This document shows, one piece after another, positions 9,145-20,565 of a stretch of 64,000 nucleotides of DNA (positions are counted from its first letter, which is position 1; each line of letters opens with the position of its first letter). Origin of the DNA: Dickeya poaceiphila. GTDB taxonomy: Bacteria > Pseudomonadota > Gammaproteobacteria > Enterobacterales > Enterobacteriaceae. Position numbers and translations under genes: made by a program. Under the pieces are notes generated by a model. The model saw nothing but the letters and a program-made list of their open reading frames with translations, made no database searches and was not told the origin of the DNA. The stretch spans positions 2,170,001 to 2,234,000 of the forward strand of contig NZ_CP042220.2 in the NCBI RefSeq assembly GCF_007858975.2, read 5' to 3'.

Positions 9145-10830
9145 ATGAGTGCGGGCGCCATTACTCTCGGTCTTGATTTTGGCAGCGATTCTGTCCGTGC
9201 GCTGGCGGTGGATTGCCGCAGCGGACAGGAATTGGAAACAGAAGTGGTCTACTATCCGCGCTGGCGTCAGGGACAATATTGTCACCCTGCCAGCAACCAG
9301 TTTCGCCACCATCCGCTGGATTACATCGAATCAATGGAGCTGGCTATCCGTGCCGTGGTGGCGCGACTGACGCCAGCCCAGCGCCAGCAGATAACCGGCA
9401 TCGGCGTCGATTCCACCGGCTCCACTCCAGCGCCTATAGATGAACAAGGCAATGTGCTGGCTCTGCGCCCGGAATTCGCAGATAACCCCAACGCCATGTT
9501 TGTGCTGTGGAAAGATCACACCGCTATTGATGAAGCAGAAGCCATCAACCAGTTATGCCGCAGTGGCCAGTTTCCCGATTACACGCGTTACATCGGCGGG
9601 GTGTATTCATCAGAATGGTTCTGGGCCAAAATTCTCCATATCACCCGGCAAGATCCAGCCGTGCGTCAGGCGGCGGTCTCCTGGATAGAACTGTGTGACT
9701 GGGTACCCGCTCTGCTCTCCGGCACCACCGCGCCTGGAACCATTCGTCGCGGTCGTTGCAGCGCCGGACACAAATCCCTGTGGCACCCCGACTGGGGTGG
9801 TTTGCCGCCCAAAGACTTTTTGCAGGCGCTCGACCCTTGCCTGACGGAAAAACTGCACTACCCGTTATTCACTGATACCTGGACTGCCGACCATCCGGTT
9901 GGCACGCTGACGCCGCAATGGGCGCAGCGGTTAGGGTTATCTGAAAACGTTGTGATATCCGGCGGCGCGTTTGATTGTCACATGGGGGCTGTCGGCGCGG
10001 GGGCACAACCTTATACGCTGGTTAAGGTGATCGGCACCTCGACCTGCGACATTCTGATTGCAGAAGCCGATCGGGTTGGCGACAAAACGATCGCCGGGAT
10101 CTGCGGTCAGGTAGACGGCAGCGTGGTACCCGATTACATCGGGCTGGAAGCCGGACAATCAGCTTTTGGCGACATGTACGCCTGGTTTGGTCGCGTGTTG
10201 GGCTGGCCGCTGCAATTGGCCGCCAGCGAACATCCCGAATGGCAGTCGCAACTGGATCAACTGCAAGCCAGCCTGCTGGCGCAACTGACTCAAGCCTGGG
10301 CCAACTCCCCATCGCTCGATCACCTGCCGGTGGTGCTCGACTGGTTTAATGGCCGTCGTACGCCATTCGCCAACCAGCGTCTCAAAGGGGTCATTACCGA
10401 TCTCAATCTCGGCACCGACGCGCCGGCGCTGTTTGGTGGGTTGATTGCCGCTACCGCTTTTGGCGCTCGCGCCATCATGGCCTGCTTCGAATCTCAACAG
10501 ATCCCGGTAGAAAACGTGCTGGCGCTGGGCGGTATCGCCCGTAAATCCGCCACTATCATGCAAGTCTGTACTGACGTGATGAATCGCCCGATGCAAGTCG
10601 TCGCGTCAGATCAATGCTGCGCACTGGGTGCGGCTATCTTCGCCGCGGTGGCCGCCAGAGTTCATCCGGACATTCCGTCCGCTCAGCAGCACATGGCCTG
10701 CGGCATTGAGCGCACCTTGATGCCGGACCCGCAACAGGTCGCCCGTTATCAACGGCTTTACGAACGTTATCAGCAGTGGTGTCGGCTGGCGGAACCCGCC
10801 TATAGCCCCGATGCCGGGGCCGAGCATTGA
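9145..10830 (+). CDS. araB: L-ribulokinase AraB
   Basis: Phosphorylates L-ribulose to L-ribulose-5-phosphate, the second step of arabinose breakdown. 561 aa (E. coli 566), of the FGGY kinase fold. The N-terminal ATPase motif [19 protein letters not shown] (residues 6-24) and [13 protein letters not shown] (near 91-103) are clear. The C-terminal domain includes [17 protein letters not shown], the FGGY GG-x-R/K-type motif, and [19 protein letters not shown] stands ahead of the ATG. araA follows after 54 bp. No araD follows, unlike E. coli araBAD. Confidence 0.97.
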   Translation: MSAGAITLGLDFGSDSVRALAVDCRSGQELETEVVYYPRWRQGQYCHPASNQFRHHPLDYIESMELAIRAVVARLTPAQRQQITGIGVDSTGSTPAPIDEQGNVLALRPEFADNPNAMFVLWKDHTAIDEAEAINQLCRSGQFPDYTRYIGGVYSSEWFWAKILHITRQDPAVRQAAVSWIELCDWVPALLSGTTAPGTIRRGRCSAGHKSLWHPDWGGLPPKDFLQALDPCLTEKLHYPLFTDTWTADHPVGTLTPQWAQRLGLSENVVISGGAFDCHMGAVGAGAQPYTLVKVIGTSTCDILIAEADRVGDKTIAGICGQVDGSVVPDYIGLEAGQSAFGDMYAWFGRVLGWPLQLAASEHPEWQSQLDQLQASLLAQLTQAWANSPSLDHLPVVLDWFNGRRTPFANQRLKGVITDLNLGTDAPALFGGLIAATAFGARAIMACFESQQIPVENVLALGGIARKSATIMQVCTDVMNRPMQVVASDQCCALGAAIFAAVAARVHPDIPSAQQHMACGIERTLMPDPQQVARYQRLYERYQQWCRLAEPAYSPDAGAEH

Positions 10831-10884
10831 GTCTTTGCCGAACATCACTTTTACATCCCTTTGGGAACCCAAACAGGAGTCATT

Positions 10885-12396
10885 ATGGAACAATTTAAGC
10901 CGCTCGAAGTCTGGTTTGTGATTGGCAGTCAGCATCTGTATGGCCCGGAAGCGCTGCGTCAGGTGAAAGAAAACGCCGAAAAAGTGGTGAATGGCCTTAA
11001 CCGCGACGCCAACCTGCCAGTGCGGCTGGTACTCAAACCGCTGGTCAAAACGCCGGACGAAATTACCGCGTTATGCCGCGACGCTAATTATCAGGATAAC
11101 TGCATCGGGCTGCTGACCTGGCTGCATACCTTCTCACCGGCCAAAATGTGGATTGGCGGCCTGAGCATCCTGAATAAACCGCTGTTACAGTTCCATACCC
11201 AGTTCAACGCCGATATTCCATGGGACAGCATGGATATGGACTTTATGAACCTGAACCAAACCGCTCATGGTGGCCGCGAGTTCGGTTTTATCGGCGCGCG
11301 TATGCGTCAGGCCCATCAGGTTGTCGTCGGCCACTGGCAGGATCGTAACGCCCATCAACGCATCGCTAAATGGATGCGGGTAGCCGCCGCGTTGCAGGAA
11401 AGCCGCCAGCTTAAAGTAGCGCGCTTTGGCGACAACATGCGGGAAGTGGCGGTCACCGAAGGGGATAAAGTGGGGGCGCAAATCCAGTTCGGGTACGCCG
11501 TTAGCGCCTGGGGGCTGGGCGATCTGGTGGGTGTGGTGGACGATGTCAGTCAGGGCGACGTGGAAGGGCTGATTGAAGAATACGAAGCCACCTACACGCT
11601 GAGTGAAGCCGTCAAGCTACATGGTCCGAAACGGCAAAATCTGTTGGATGCCGCTCGCATCGAACTCGGTCTGAAACGGTTTCTCGATCAGGGCAACTTT
11701 AAAGCCTTTACCACCAATTTTGAAAACCTCTACGGACTCAAGCAACTACCCGGCGTGGCGGTACAGCGTCTGATGCAGCAAGGGTATGGATTTGGCGCCG
11801 AAGGTGACTGGAAAACCGCCGCACTGTTGCGCGTGATGAAGGTCATGGCGCAGGGATTACCCGGCGGCACCTCCTTCATGGAGGATTACACCTACCATTT
11901 TGCCCCCGGCAACAATCTGGTACTGGGCGCCCACATGCTGGAAGTGTGCCCCAGCATCGCCAGCGAAGCAAAACCGTTGCTGGATGCGCAACACCTTGGG
12001 ATCGGCGGCAAAGCCGATCCGGTGCGGCTGATCTTCTCCGCACCAGCCGGATCGGCACTGAACGTCAGTATGATTGATCTGGGTGATCGTTTCCGTCTGC
12101 TGGTCAATCAGGTCGATGCGGTCGCCCAGCCGCATCCGTTGCCGAAACTGCCGGTCGCCCGCGCGCTCTGGCAAGCACAGCCATCGCTGGAAACGGCAGC
12201 TGAAGCCTGGATTTTGGCTGGCGGCGCACACCATACCGTATTCACTCAGTCACTCGACCTCGATTACCTGCGGTTGTACGCCGACCTGCATAACATCGAG
12301 TTGACGGTAATTGATCAGCACACCACCCTGCCAGCTTTCAAAGACGGGCTGCGCTGGAACGAGCTGTATTACAAACTGTGCGGCAATCGGGCATAA
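10885..12396 (+). CDS. araA: L-arabinose isomerase AraA
   Basis: Interconverts L-arabinose and L-ribulose, the first catabolic step; Mn-dependent and cytoplasmic. The ATG at 10885 gives 503 aa (E. coli 500), with AGGAG at 10875-10879; an upstream TTG at 10861 would only add a short unmatched tail. Conserved landmarks: [13 protein letters not shown] at the N-terminus, [26 protein letters not shown], and the metal-binding acidic and histidine residues around [12 protein letters not shown] and MLEVCPSI, with a late AGGAHHTVF. Second gene of araBA, ended by a terminator. Confidence 0.97.
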   Translation: MEQFKPLEVWFVIGSQHLYGPEALRQVKENAEKVVNGLNRDANLPVRLVLKPLVKTPDEITALCRDANYQDNCIGLLTWLHTFSPAKMWIGGLSILNKPLLQFHTQFNADIPWDSMDMDFMNLNQTAHGGREFGFIGARMRQAHQVVVGHWQDRNAHQRIAKWMRVAAALQESRQLKVARFGDNMREVAVTEGDKVGAQIQFGYAVSAWGLGDLVGVVDDVSQGDVEGLIEEYEATYTLSEAVKLHGPKRQNLLDAARIELGLKRFLDQGNFKAFTTNFENLYGLKQLPGVAVQRLMQQGYGFGAEGDWKTAALLRVMKVMAQGLPGGTSFMEDYTYHFAPGNNLVLGAHMLEVCPSIASEAKPLLDAQHLGIGGKADPVRLIFSAPAGSALNVSMIDLGDRFRLLVNQVDAVAQPHPLPKLPVARALWQAQPSLETAAEAWILAGGAHHTVFTQSLDLDYLRLYADLHNIELTVIDQHTTLPAFKDGLRWNELYYKLCGNRA

Positions 12397-12422
12397 CGCT
12401 TACGTCTGCCCACCTCGTTATA

Positions 12423-12452
12423 AAGCCGACACAATATCGTGTCGGCTTTTTT
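12423..12452 (+). terminator. Rho-independent terminator of araBA
   Basis: AAGCCGACAC (12423-12432) pairs with GTGTCGGCTT (12439-12448) around a 6-nt loop, followed by a T-run to 12452. The rest of the gap to 12744 is AT-rich and holds no supported gene; in particular no blr-like membrane peptide was found. Confidence 0.9.
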
Positions 12453-12744
12453 ATGTATTCTCCATCTATTGGGAAATAGCCCGCGTCTGTTACTCAACTT
12501 ATTCAGGAAGAATTGGGTGAATACGCTCCTGGCTTTTTATTTGCCATATTATTTATCAGTCAAGAAGGTATCCATCAGTGCACGTCGTTAATTAAGCCAG
12601 TAATGATGTTCCAACGCCCAAGGCTTGAATATTTTTTATTAACCAGTGTGATTAGCTCTGTATTTTTGAATTCATTACTAGACAGAGGCGTCGGGACGAA
12701 TATACTGATTTACCTTAAATTCTACTATTGATAAATTTGCAAAA

Positions 12745-12960
12745 ATGAGCGTCTACGAATATTTATTAAAATTCAGAAAAGTTCATACACTGGAAAATCT
12801 AGAGAAATTATTTGATCACCTAAATTATTCTCTGACTGACAATAATGAAATTATTAATATGTATCGGGCAGCCGACCATCGTCGCGCAGAATTAGCTTCT
12901 GGCGGAAAACTCTTTGACATCGGACACGTGCCGAAATCTGTCTGGCATTTTGTCGTATGA
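12745..12960 (+). CDS. cnu: Hha/YmoA-family nucleoid modulator Cnu (YdgT)
   Basis: A 71-residue protein, matching E. coli Cnu/YdgT almost residue by residue: YLLKFRK near the start, [43 protein letters not shown] at the end. Members of this family bind the N-terminal dimerisation region of H-NS and StpA and strengthen silencing, notably of horizontally acquired AT-rich genes and in soft-rot bacteria of virulence genes. Family knowledge, not shown by sequence here. It keeps the E. coli position upstream of rsx. No strong ribosome site precedes the ATG. Confidence 0.95.
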   Translation: MSVYEYLLKFRKVHTLENLEKLFDHLNYSLTDNNEIINMYRAADHRRAELASGGKLFDIGHVPKSVWHFVV

Positions 12961-12973
12961 CGAAAAACAACGG

Positions 12974-12998
12974 GAACGCGTGATCCTGCCACGCGTTC
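12974..12998. terminator. Probable cnu terminator hairpin
   Basis: A perfect 9-bp inverted repeat, GAACGCGTG (12974-12982) / CACGCGTTC (12990-12998), with a 7-nt loop, 14 bp after the cnu stop. The downstream tract TTCCTTTC is a poor U-run, so termination may be weak. Confidence 0.6.
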
Positions 12999-13162
12999 TT
13001 CCTTTCAGCGCCTTTGCGTCTATCCATTCATATTTCCTTACCTTTTAGCCGCTCTTTATAGCACTCCCACTGGTGCGATTGTGGAATATCCCTACAGAGG
13101 GTAAGTTGCCGAATGCCGGACAATACCCGATAATACGCCGGTTTTATTGTGTAGGCACTGTA

Positions 13163-13744
13163 ATGAGCGAATATGTCTTACTGTTTGTTGGCACGATTCT
13201 GGTCAACAACTTCGTACTGGTGAAATTCCTGGGTCTGTGCCCGTTTATGGGCGTGTCCAAAAAGCTGGAAGCCGCTATCGGCATGGGGTTTGCCACCACA
13301 TTTGTGATGACTGTTGGGTCAGTATTCTCCTGGCTGGTCAACACCTACGTGCTGCTGCCGCTAAACCTGCTCTATTTGCGCACACTGGCCTTTATCCTGG
13401 TTTTTGCCGTGGTAGTGCAATTCACTGAACTGGCGGTACGTAAAACCAGTCCGGCGCTCTACCGCTTACTGGGTATCTTCCTGCCGCTGATCACCACCAA
13501 CTGCGCCGTGCTCGGCGTGGCATTGCTGAGTGTGAATCAGTCGCACAACTTTTTGCAATCAACGATCTATGGGTTCAGCGCCGCCGTCGGTTTTTCGCTG
13601 GTGCTGGTGTTGTTTGCAGCACTGCGTGAACGCCTCGCTGTGGCCGACGTACCGGCACCGTTCCGGGGATCGTCTATTGCGCTGGTGACGGCCGGTCTGA
13701 TGTCGCTGGCCTTTATGGGCTTTACCGGTCTGGTGAAACTGTGA
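13163..13744 (+). CDS. rsxA: Electron transport complex subunit RsxA
   Basis: Membrane subunit of the Rsx (Rnf-like) complex, which in E. coli keeps the SoxR iron-sulfur cluster reduced. 193 aa from the ATG at 13163, the E. coli length; the frame is open upstream to 13073 but that part has no counterpart. Six hydrophobic helices, beginning [31 protein letters not shown]. The paired cysteines (LCP near residue 25 and TTNCAVLG near 113) are the conserved ligands of the membrane-embedded cluster shared with RsxE. First of six overlapping rsx genes. Confidence 0.96.
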   Translation: MSEYVLLFVGTILVNNFVLVKFLGLCPFMGVSKKLEAAIGMGFATTFVMTVGSVFSWLVNTYVLLPLNLLYLRTLAFILVFAVVVQFTELAVRKTSPALYRLLGIFLPLITTNCAVLGVALLSVNQSHNFLQSTIYGFSAAVGFSLVLVLFAALRERLAVADVPAPFRGSSIALVTAGLMSLAFMGFTGLVKL

Positions 13745-14334
13745 TGAATACAATCTGGATAGCCATCGCCGCGCTCAGTGCTCTGGCGTTAGTCTCCGGG
13801 CTTATCCTGGGTTTTGCTTCCCGTCGTTTCCAGGTGGATGCCGATCCTGTGGTGGAACAACTGGAAGCCATGCTGCCGCAAAGTCAGTGCGGTCAGTGCG
13901 GCTATCCCGGTTGTCGGCCTTATGCTGAAGCTATCGCGTTTAACGACGAGCTGATCAACAAATGCGTACCGGGCGGTGAACCGCTGATGCTCAAGCTGGC
14001 GGAACGCCTGAATATCGAACCGCAACCGCTTGACGCCGGGGTACCGCAACAGCCGGAACCTCAGGTCGCCTGGATTGATGAGGGCAACTGCATCGGTTGT
14101 ACTAAATGCATCCAGGCCTGCCCGGTAGACGCCATTGTCGGCACCACCCGTGCCGTCCATACCGTCATTCGTGATCTGTGCACCGGCTGCAACCTGTGTG
14201 TAGCCCCCTGTCCGACAGATTGTATTGAATTAAGACCGTTAGCCCCGACGACCGCCAGTTGGAAATGGAATCTTGATGCCATTCCAGTGCGCGTCATCCA
14301 GGCGGAAAACCGTGTGATCGAAAATCATGTTTAA
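13744..14334 (+). CDS. rsxB: Electron transport complex ferredoxin subunit RsxB
   Basis: Membrane-anchored polyferredoxin, 196 aa. One N-terminal hydrophobic helix (about residues 4-25), then the 4Fe-4S domain [15 protein letters not shown] (near 49-63), and two ferredoxin motifs, [15 protein letters not shown] and [15 protein letters not shown], in the C-terminal half. The ATG at 13744 shares its A with the rsxA TGA stop, so the two are translationally coupled; a GTG one codon earlier is less likely. Its end overlaps rsxC by 8 bp. Confidence 0.96.
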   Translation: MNTIWIAIAALSALALVSGLILGFASRRFQVDADPVVEQLEAMLPQSQCGQCGYPGCRPYAEAIAFNDELINKCVPGGEPLMLKLAERLNIEPQPLDAGVPQQPEPQVAWIDEGNCIGCTKCIQACPVDAIVGTTRAVHTVIRDLCTGCNLCVAPCPTDCIELRPLAPTTASWKWNLDAIPVRVIQAENRVIENHV

Positions 14335-16141
14335 GTTGTTCGCCGCCTTCAGAAAAAACAGAATCTGGGATTTTGCCGGTGGAATCCATCCTCCGGAAAT
14401 GAAAACCCAGTCCAGTCAGGTACCGCTGCGGCAGGTTCCTATGCCTGACTATTTGATTATCCCGCTCAAGCAACATCTCGGCCCGGAGGGCGAGCTGTGT
14501 ATTAAGGTTGGTGATACGGTACGGCGTGGGCAGCCGCTGACGCGTGGCGTTGGCCGAATGTTGCCGGTTCACGCACCAACCTCCGGAACCGTGCACGCCA
14601 TTCGTCAGCACATGAGCAACCACCCTTCCGGTTTGACGGAACTCAGCATCATTATCATTCCTGACGGTCAGGACCGATGGGGTGAGCGCCGCACTCTTGT
14701 TGATTATCGTCAGGCAACACCGGCTGAATTGGTTGAACACCTGCATCAGGCCGGCATCGCCGGGCTGGGCGGCGCTGGCTTTCCCACCGCCGCCAAATTG
14801 CAGGGCGGCTTGCATGGCATCGACACCCTGATTATCAACGCTGCCGAGTGCGAACCTTACATCACCGCCGACGACCGGCTGATGCAAGAGTGCGCACAGG
14901 AAATAGCACAAGGAGTCGATATCCTCGACCATCTGTTGCAGCCGCAACGCATCCTGCTCGGTATAGAAGACAACAAACCGCAAGCCATCGCCGCGCTGCG
15001 GGTGGCGATGGTGGATTACCCGCGCATTCAGATGCGGGTCATTCCCACGAAATACCCATCTGGCGGCGCCAAACAGTTAACCCGTATTCTGACCGGCAAA
15101 GAGGTGCCCTTCGGCAAACATTCGGCGTCTATCGGCGTATTGATGCAAAATGTCGGCACCGCGTATGCCATCAAACGAGCGGTGATTGATGGAGAACCGT
15201 TAACTGAACGTGTAGTCACCCTGACCGGCGATGCATTGCGCCAGCCCGGCAACGTCTGGGCCAGACTGGGCACACCGGTACGTCATCTGTTGCGTCACGC
15301 GGGTTATCACGTCACGACTACCCAGCCGATGGTCGTCATGGGCGGGCCGCTGATGGGGTTCACCCTGCCGGCATTGGACGTGCCGATCATCAAGACCAGT
15401 AACTGTATTCTGGCTCCCGCCCGTGATGAGATTCAGGCACAAGAAGAGGAGCAAGCCTGCATTCGGTGCGGAAAATGCGCCGATGCTTGTCCAGCCGGGC
15501 TGCTGCCACAGCAACTCTACTGGTTCAGCCGTGGGCAGGAACACGAAAAAGCGCGTCAGCATCATCTGTTTGATTGCATCGAATGCGGTGCCTGCGCGTA
15601 CGTTTGTCCCAGTAATATCCCGCTGGTGCAGTATTACCGTCAGGAAAAAGCCGAGATTCAGGCGCTGGATCTGGAATCCCGTAAAGCAACGGAAGCCAAA
15701 GCGCGTTTTGATGCACGTCAGGCCCGCCTGGAACGAGAAAAACAGGCACGCGAGCAACGTCATAAACAGGCAGCCGCCAGCGTAGCCGCCACCGACAAAG
15801 ACGCGGTAATGGCGGCGCTGGAAAGGGTTCGCAGCAAACAAGTAACCGCTGCTCAACCCGACATCCTGATTCAACCGGGCCAGCAGCCTGATAACAGCGC
15901 GGTGATTGCTGCCCGCGAAGCTCGCAAGGCACAAGCACGTGAGCATCAGACAGAAAAATCGCTGAGCACAACAGAAAACGACGTGCCAAACGTTGCTGCG
16001 GCGGCAAATATGGCTCACGTTCAAACCAGACAGGCTGAAACACACGATGAGGCGGACCCGCGCAAAGCCGCCGTTGCGGCGGCTATCGCCAGAGTCAATG
16101 CTCGCAAGGCCGCCGCAACGCTGGCGTCGCAAGAGGATTAA
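14327..16141 (+). CDS. rsxC: Electron transport complex NADH-binding subunit RsxC
   Basis: Peripheral subunit taking electrons from NADH into the Rsx complex. 604 aa. The N-terminal NADH/FMN-type domain includes [13 protein letters not shown] (near 146-158) and [17 protein letters not shown]. Two 4Fe-4S motifs follow: [15 protein letters not shown] and [15 protein letters not shown]. The C-terminal tail from about residue 450 is Ala/Lys/Arg/Glu-rich, with repeats of the type [17 protein letters not shown]. coli RsxC is about 740 aa, so this tail has fewer repeat units. It overlaps rsxB and abuts rsxD. Confidence 0.95.
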   Translation: MFKLFAAFRKNRIWDFAGGIHPPEMKTQSSQVPLRQVPMPDYLIIPLKQHLGPEGELCIKVGDTVRRGQPLTRGVGRMLPVHAPTSGTVHAIRQHMSNHPSGLTELSIIIIPDGQDRWGERRTLVDYRQATPAELVEHLHQAGIAGLGGAGFPTAAKLQGGLHGIDTLIINAAECEPYITADDRLMQECAQEIAQGVDILDHLLQPQRILLGIEDNKPQAIAALRVAMVDYPRIQMRVIPTKYPSGGAKQLTRILTGKEVPFGKHSASIGVLMQNVGTAYAIKRAVIDGEPLTERVVTLTGDALRQPGNVWARLGTPVRHLLRHAGYHVTTTQPMVVMGGPLMGFTLPALDVPIIKTSNCILAPARDEIQAQEEEQACIRCGKCADACPAGLLPQQLYWFSRGQEHEKARQHHLFDCIECGACAYVCPSNIPLVQYYRQEKAEIQALDLESRKATEAKARFDARQARLEREKQAREQRHKQAAASVAATDKDAVMAALERVRSKQVTAAQPDILIQPGQQPDNSAVIAAREARKAQAREHQTEKSLSTTENDVPNVAAAANMAHVQTRQAETHDEADPRKAAVAAAIARVNARKAAATLASQED

Positions 16142-17194
16142 ATGGCTTTCAGAATCGCACCCTCACCGTTCACCCATAACCGCCAATCCACCCGCGCCAT
16201 TATGCGTTGGGTTCTGATCGCCTGTGTGCCCGGCATCGCGGCACAAGTCTGGTTTTTCGGGTACGGCAACCTGATTCAACTGGCGCTGGCCAGCGTTACC
16301 GCACTCTTTACCGAAGCGATGGTATTGTCATTGCGAAAACGTCCGGTAATGGAAACGCTGCAGGACAGTTCCGCGTTGCTGACAGCACTATTGCTGGCAG
16401 TCAGTCTGCCACCGTTTACCCCCTGGTGGATGGTGGTGTTAGGCACCACCTTCGCCATTATCATCGCCAAGCAACTGTATGGTGGACTGGGCCAAAATCC
16501 GTTCAATCCGGCCATGATAGGTTATGTGGTATTGCTGATCTCTTTTCCGGTGCAGATGACCAGTTGGTTACCGCCAGAGGGTCTGCAAGCCTCGCCGGTC
16601 GGTTTCCAGGATGCGCTGATGGCCATTTTCACCGGTCATGGAACAGCGGGACAAACTATCCAGCAACTGATTCAGGGCGTGGATGGCGTTAGTCAGGCTA
16701 CCCCGCTGGATGCATTCAAAACCGGGCTACGCAGCGGCCATCAACCTGATGTGGTGTTGCATCAGCCGTTATTTGCCGGTGTACTGGCCGGACAAGGCTG
16801 GCAATGGATTAACCTGGCGTTTCTGGCCGGTGGTCTGTTCATGCTGTTGTTACGTCTGATTCACTGGCAGATTCCGTTCAGTTTCCTGCTCGCCTTGTCC
16901 TTGTGCGCACTGGCGGGCTGGCATCTTCATCCAGAGGTCAGCGCCCCGCCGCTGCTACATCTGTTTTCCGGCGCAACCATGCTGGGGGCGTTCTTCATCG
17001 CCACCGACCCGGTGACAGCCTCCACTACGCCCAAAGGCCGCCTGATCTTCGGTGCCTTGATTGGCATACTGGTATGGACGATTCGTACCTACGGCGGTTA
17101 TCCCGACGGTGTGGCCTTCGCCGTGCTGTTAGCCAACATTACTGTGCCGTTGATTGATTACTTCACCAAACCTCGCGCTTACGGCCATCGCTAA
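16142..17194 (+). CDS. rsxD: Electron transport complex membrane subunit RsxD
   Basis: 350 aa (E. coli 352), multi-spanning inner-membrane subunit with about nine or ten hydrophobic segments. [14 protein letters not shown] (near 118-131) and the late [23 protein letters not shown] match the NqrB/RnfD family. The Thr in the flavin-attachment region (family knowledge: covalent FMN through a phosphoester to Thr) is expected in the loop before AFKTGLRSG. The ATG directly follows the rsxC stop, with no spacer. Confidence 0.95.
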   Translation: MAFRIAPSPFTHNRQSTRAIMRWVLIACVPGIAAQVWFFGYGNLIQLALASVTALFTEAMVLSLRKRPVMETLQDSSALLTALLLAVSLPPFTPWWMVVLGTTFAIIIAKQLYGGLGQNPFNPAMIGYVVLLISFPVQMTSWLPPEGLQASPVGFQDALMAIFTGHGTAGQTIQQLIQGVDGVSQATPLDAFKTGLRSGHQPDVVLHQPLFAGVLAGQGWQWINLAFLAGGLFMLLLRLIHWQIPFSFLLALSLCALAGWHLHPEVSAPPLLHLFSGATMLGAFFIATDPVTASTTPKGRLIFGALIGILVWTIRTYGGYPDGVAFAVLLANITVPLIDYFTKPRAYGHR

Positions 17195-17203
17195 GGACGG
17201 ATT

Positions 17204-17836
17204 ATGCTGCTGACCACTATGCGTCGCCACGCCACTACGCTGGCCTTGTTCGCTGCGTTCACCACCGGGCTAACGGCGCTGGTCAATTATCTGACCGAAA
17301 AAACCATTTCACAGCAGGTCATCATGCAACAGCGCGCACTGCTGGACCAGGTGCTTCCTGCTGATCGTTATAACAATGATCTGCTCAGCGAATGTTATCT
17401 GGTGACCAACCCAGCGCTGGGCTCCACCTCGCCTCATCGCGTGTATATCGCCCGTCGTGATGGCATACCAGTGGCCGCCGCGTTGGAAAGTATCGCGCCT
17501 GACGGCTATTCCGGCGCGATTCATCTGCTGATTGGCGCAGACTTTCATGGTACCGTGCTGGGCACACGCGTCACCGAACATCATGAAACACCGGGTCTCG
17601 GCGACAAGATAGACATTCGCGTTTCCGACTGGATAACCCGTTTTACCGGTCAGGCAATCACCGACCCGCAGGATAAGCGCTGGGCAGTAAAAAAAGACGG
17701 CGGCCAGTTTGACCAATTTACCGGTGCCACCATCACCCCGCGAGCCGTGGTGAATGCCGTGAAACGCAGCGCACTGTTTTTACAAACCTTGCCGCCGCGA
17801 TTGTCCAGCCTGACGCCATGTGGAGACAAACCATGA
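17204..17836 (+). CDS. rsxG: Electron transport complex FMN subunit RsxG
   Basis: 210 aa, with one N-terminal membrane helix (about residues 8-28) and a periplasmic domain. The FMN-attachment signature [12 protein letters not shown] (near 173-184) corresponds to the S/T-GA-T motif of RnfG/NqrC, in which the last Thr carries FMN. The ATG at 17204 follows GGA and starts 9 bp after the rsxD stop. The stop overlaps the rsxE start. Confidence 0.95.
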   Translation: MLLTTMRRHATTLALFAAFTTGLTALVNYLTEKTISQQVIMQQRALLDQVLPADRYNNDLLSECYLVTNPALGSTSPHRVYIARRDGIPVAAALESIAPDGYSGAIHLLIGADFHGTVLGTRVTEHHETPGLGDKIDIRVSDWITRFTGQAITDPQDKRWAVKKDGGQFDQFTGATITPRAVVNAVKRSALFLQTLPPRLSSLTPCGDKP

Positions 17837-18525
17837 ACCAGACTAAAGAACTGGCCCTGCAGGGATTGTGGAAAAACAACTCTGCACTGGTGCAATTGTT
17901 GGGGCTGTGCCCGCTGCTGGCCGTCTCATCTACCGCCACCAACGCCATCGGGCTAGGATTGGCTACTACGCTGGTGCTGACATGCACCAATATTGCCGTT
18001 TCCGCATTGCGCCGCTGGGTACCGGGCGAGATTCGCATTCCGATTTACGTCATGCTTATCGCCTCCGTGGTCACCATCGTGCAAATGCTAATTAATGCTT
18101 ACGCGTATGGGTTGTATCAGTCGCTGGGGATTTTCATCCCGCTGATCGTCACCAACTGCATCGTCATTGGGCGCGCAGAAGCGTTTGCATCAAAAAATAC
18201 CGTCATACTGTCGGCACTGGATGGGCTTTTTATGGGACTGGGCGCAACCAGCGCACTGTTTGTACTGGGCGCAATGCGGGAAATCCTTGGCAACGGCACC
18301 CTGTTTGACGGCGCAGACCTGCTGCTGGGCAGTTGGGCGCGAGTGCTGCGGGTCGAAGTCGTACATATGGACTCGCCATTCCTGTTGATGATTCTGCCGC
18401 CCGGCGCGTTTATCGGGCTGGGGTTGATGCTGGCCAGCAAATACGTTATTGACGAGAGACGTAAACAGCGGCGCGCCCGTACGGTGCGTCCCGCTCCCTT
18501 TGGTTCGCATACGCTAGCGGAATAA
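17833..18525 (+). CDS. rsxE: Electron transport complex subunit RsxE
   Basis: 230 aa (E. coli 231), a six-helix membrane protein paralogous to RsxA. It contains [20 protein letters not shown] and [16 protein letters not shown], with the conserved cysteine pair of the intramembrane cluster. The ATG at 17833 overlaps the rsxG TGA, the typical coupled arrangement; a GUG/AUG five codons earlier lacks support. It ends one base before the nth ATG, so nth is probably in the same transcript, as in E. coli. Confidence 0.96.
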   Translation: MNQTKELALQGLWKNNSALVQLLGLCPLLAVSSTATNAIGLGLATTLVLTCTNIAVSALRRWVPGEIRIPIYVMLIASVVTIVQMLINAYAYGLYQSLGIFIPLIVTNCIVIGRAEAFASKNTVILSALDGLFMGLGATSALFVLGAMREILGNGTLFDGADLLLGSWARVLRVEVVHMDSPFLLMILPPGAFIGLGLMLASKYVIDERRKQRRARTVRPAPFGSHTLAE

Positions 18526-18526
18526 C

Positions 18527-19162
18527 ATGAACAAAGAGAAACGGATTGCCATTCTTAGCCGCCTGCGGGATAGCAACCCGCATCCGACCACCGAGCTGAA
18601 ATTCAACACCCCGTTTGAATTGCTCATTTCGGTGCTGCTGTCCGCACAGGCGACCGACGTCAGCGTCAACAAAGCAACGGAAAAGCTCTATCAGGTAGCG
18701 AATACGCCGCAGGCAATGTTGGATTTAGGCGTTGACGGCGTAAAGTCGTATATCAAAACCATCGGGTTGTTCAATAGCAAGGCGGAGAACATCATCAAAA
18801 CCTGCCGCATTCTGCTGGAGAAGCATCAGGGCCAGATACCGGAAGATCGCGCTGCGCTGGAAGCACTGCCTGGCGTGGGCCGCAAAACGGCTAATGTGGT
18901 ACTGAACACCGCGTTTGGCTGGCCCACTATCGCAGTAGATACTCATATCTTTCGCGTTTGCAATCGTACCAACTTTGCACCGGGCAAAACGGTCGAACAG
19001 GTAGAAGAAAAACTACTCAAATATGTTCCGGCGGAATTCAAGGTTGACTGCCACCACTGGCTGATTCTTCATGGTCGTTATACCTGCGTTGCTCGTAAAC
19101 CACGCTGTGGCGCGTGCCTGATAGAAGATTTATGCGAATATAAAGAAAAGGTGGATATCTAA
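18527..19162 (+). CDS. nth: Endonuclease III
   Basis: Base-excision repair glycosylase/AP lyase removing oxidised pyrimidines. 211 aa, exactly the E. coli length. The helix-hairpin-helix LPGVGRKTANVVLN holds the catalytic Lys (near 120), followed by the catalytic Asp in IAVDTHIFRVCNR (near 138). The C-terminal C-x6-C-x2-C-x5-C (CVARKPRCGACLIEDLC) binds the 4Fe-4S cluster. It is the last gene of the rsx-nth operon and converges on cysB. Confidence 0.98.
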   Translation: MNKEKRIAILSRLRDSNPHPTTELKFNTPFELLISVLLSAQATDVSVNKATEKLYQVANTPQAMLDLGVDGVKSYIKTIGLFNSKAENIIKTCRILLEKHQGQIPEDRAALEALPGVGRKTANVVLNTAFGWPTIAVDTHIFRVCNRTNFAPGKTVEQVEEKLLKYVPAEFKVDCHHWLILHGRYTCVARKPRCGACLIEDLCEYKEKVDI

Positions 19163-19197
19163 CTGATTATCCTTTTATTTATCTGATTTCATGATCA

Positions 19198-19223
19198 CAA
19201 GGGCAGGTTCTCACCTGCCCTTG
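19198..19223. terminator. Terminator hairpin between nth and cysB
   Basis: A perfect 10-bp stem CAAGGGCAGG (19198-19207) / CCTGCCCTTG (19214-19223) with a 6-nt loop lies between convergent genes. The U-run is short on both strands (TTGCGTT on plus, TGATCATG on minus), so efficiency is uncertain. Confidence 0.7.
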
Positions 19224-19255
19224 TTGCGTTATGTGGTGATGTGAAAGCCAGTGCC

Positions 19256-20233
<978 letters not shown>

Positions 20234-20476
20234 TTATCCCATTCCGTAATATGTCATTCGCGGCGGCATCTGGGCTATTGACGTTATCTGCGTTGACAAG
20301 GTGGTGACAGCTCAATGCAACGGTGTAGATTCTCGCCAGGCAAATGCCACTTAATCATAAAAATTTATTTTATATAACCATTTTCTGTATTGGTTAGACA
20401 GTACTGGCACTGGAAAATGGGTTTTTATTTCCTTTTTATTATCGGCTGCCTGCGGATGATATTCATGGTTGATGGA

Positions 20477-20506
20477 TCAAAAAAGCCAGCCTGTGCAGGC
20501 TGGCTT
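20477..20506 (-). terminator. Rho-independent terminator of topA
   Basis: AAGCCAGCCTG (20483-20493) pairs perfectly with CAGGCTGGCTT (20496-20506) around a 2-nt centre (functionally a 4-nt loop). Read on the minus strand it is followed by TTTTTT. The remaining 20231-20476 is the cysB upstream region, where I see no other feature. Confidence 0.9.
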
Positions 20507-20565
20507 AACGTAATGTAACCGCTATCGATGGAAAAAAATACGGCTTTAGTCAATTATTGCCTTAA

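Noticed and set aside
12513..12731. A 72-codon frame ahead of cnu, considered as a blr-like membrane peptide
   Set aside because: No resemblance to Blr, no clear ribosome site, and no membrane helix of the right type.
15200..16132. A 310-codon open frame antisense to rsxC
   Set aside because: Low-complexity Cys/Arg-rich translation produced by the Ala/Lys-rich tail of rsxC; no start signal.
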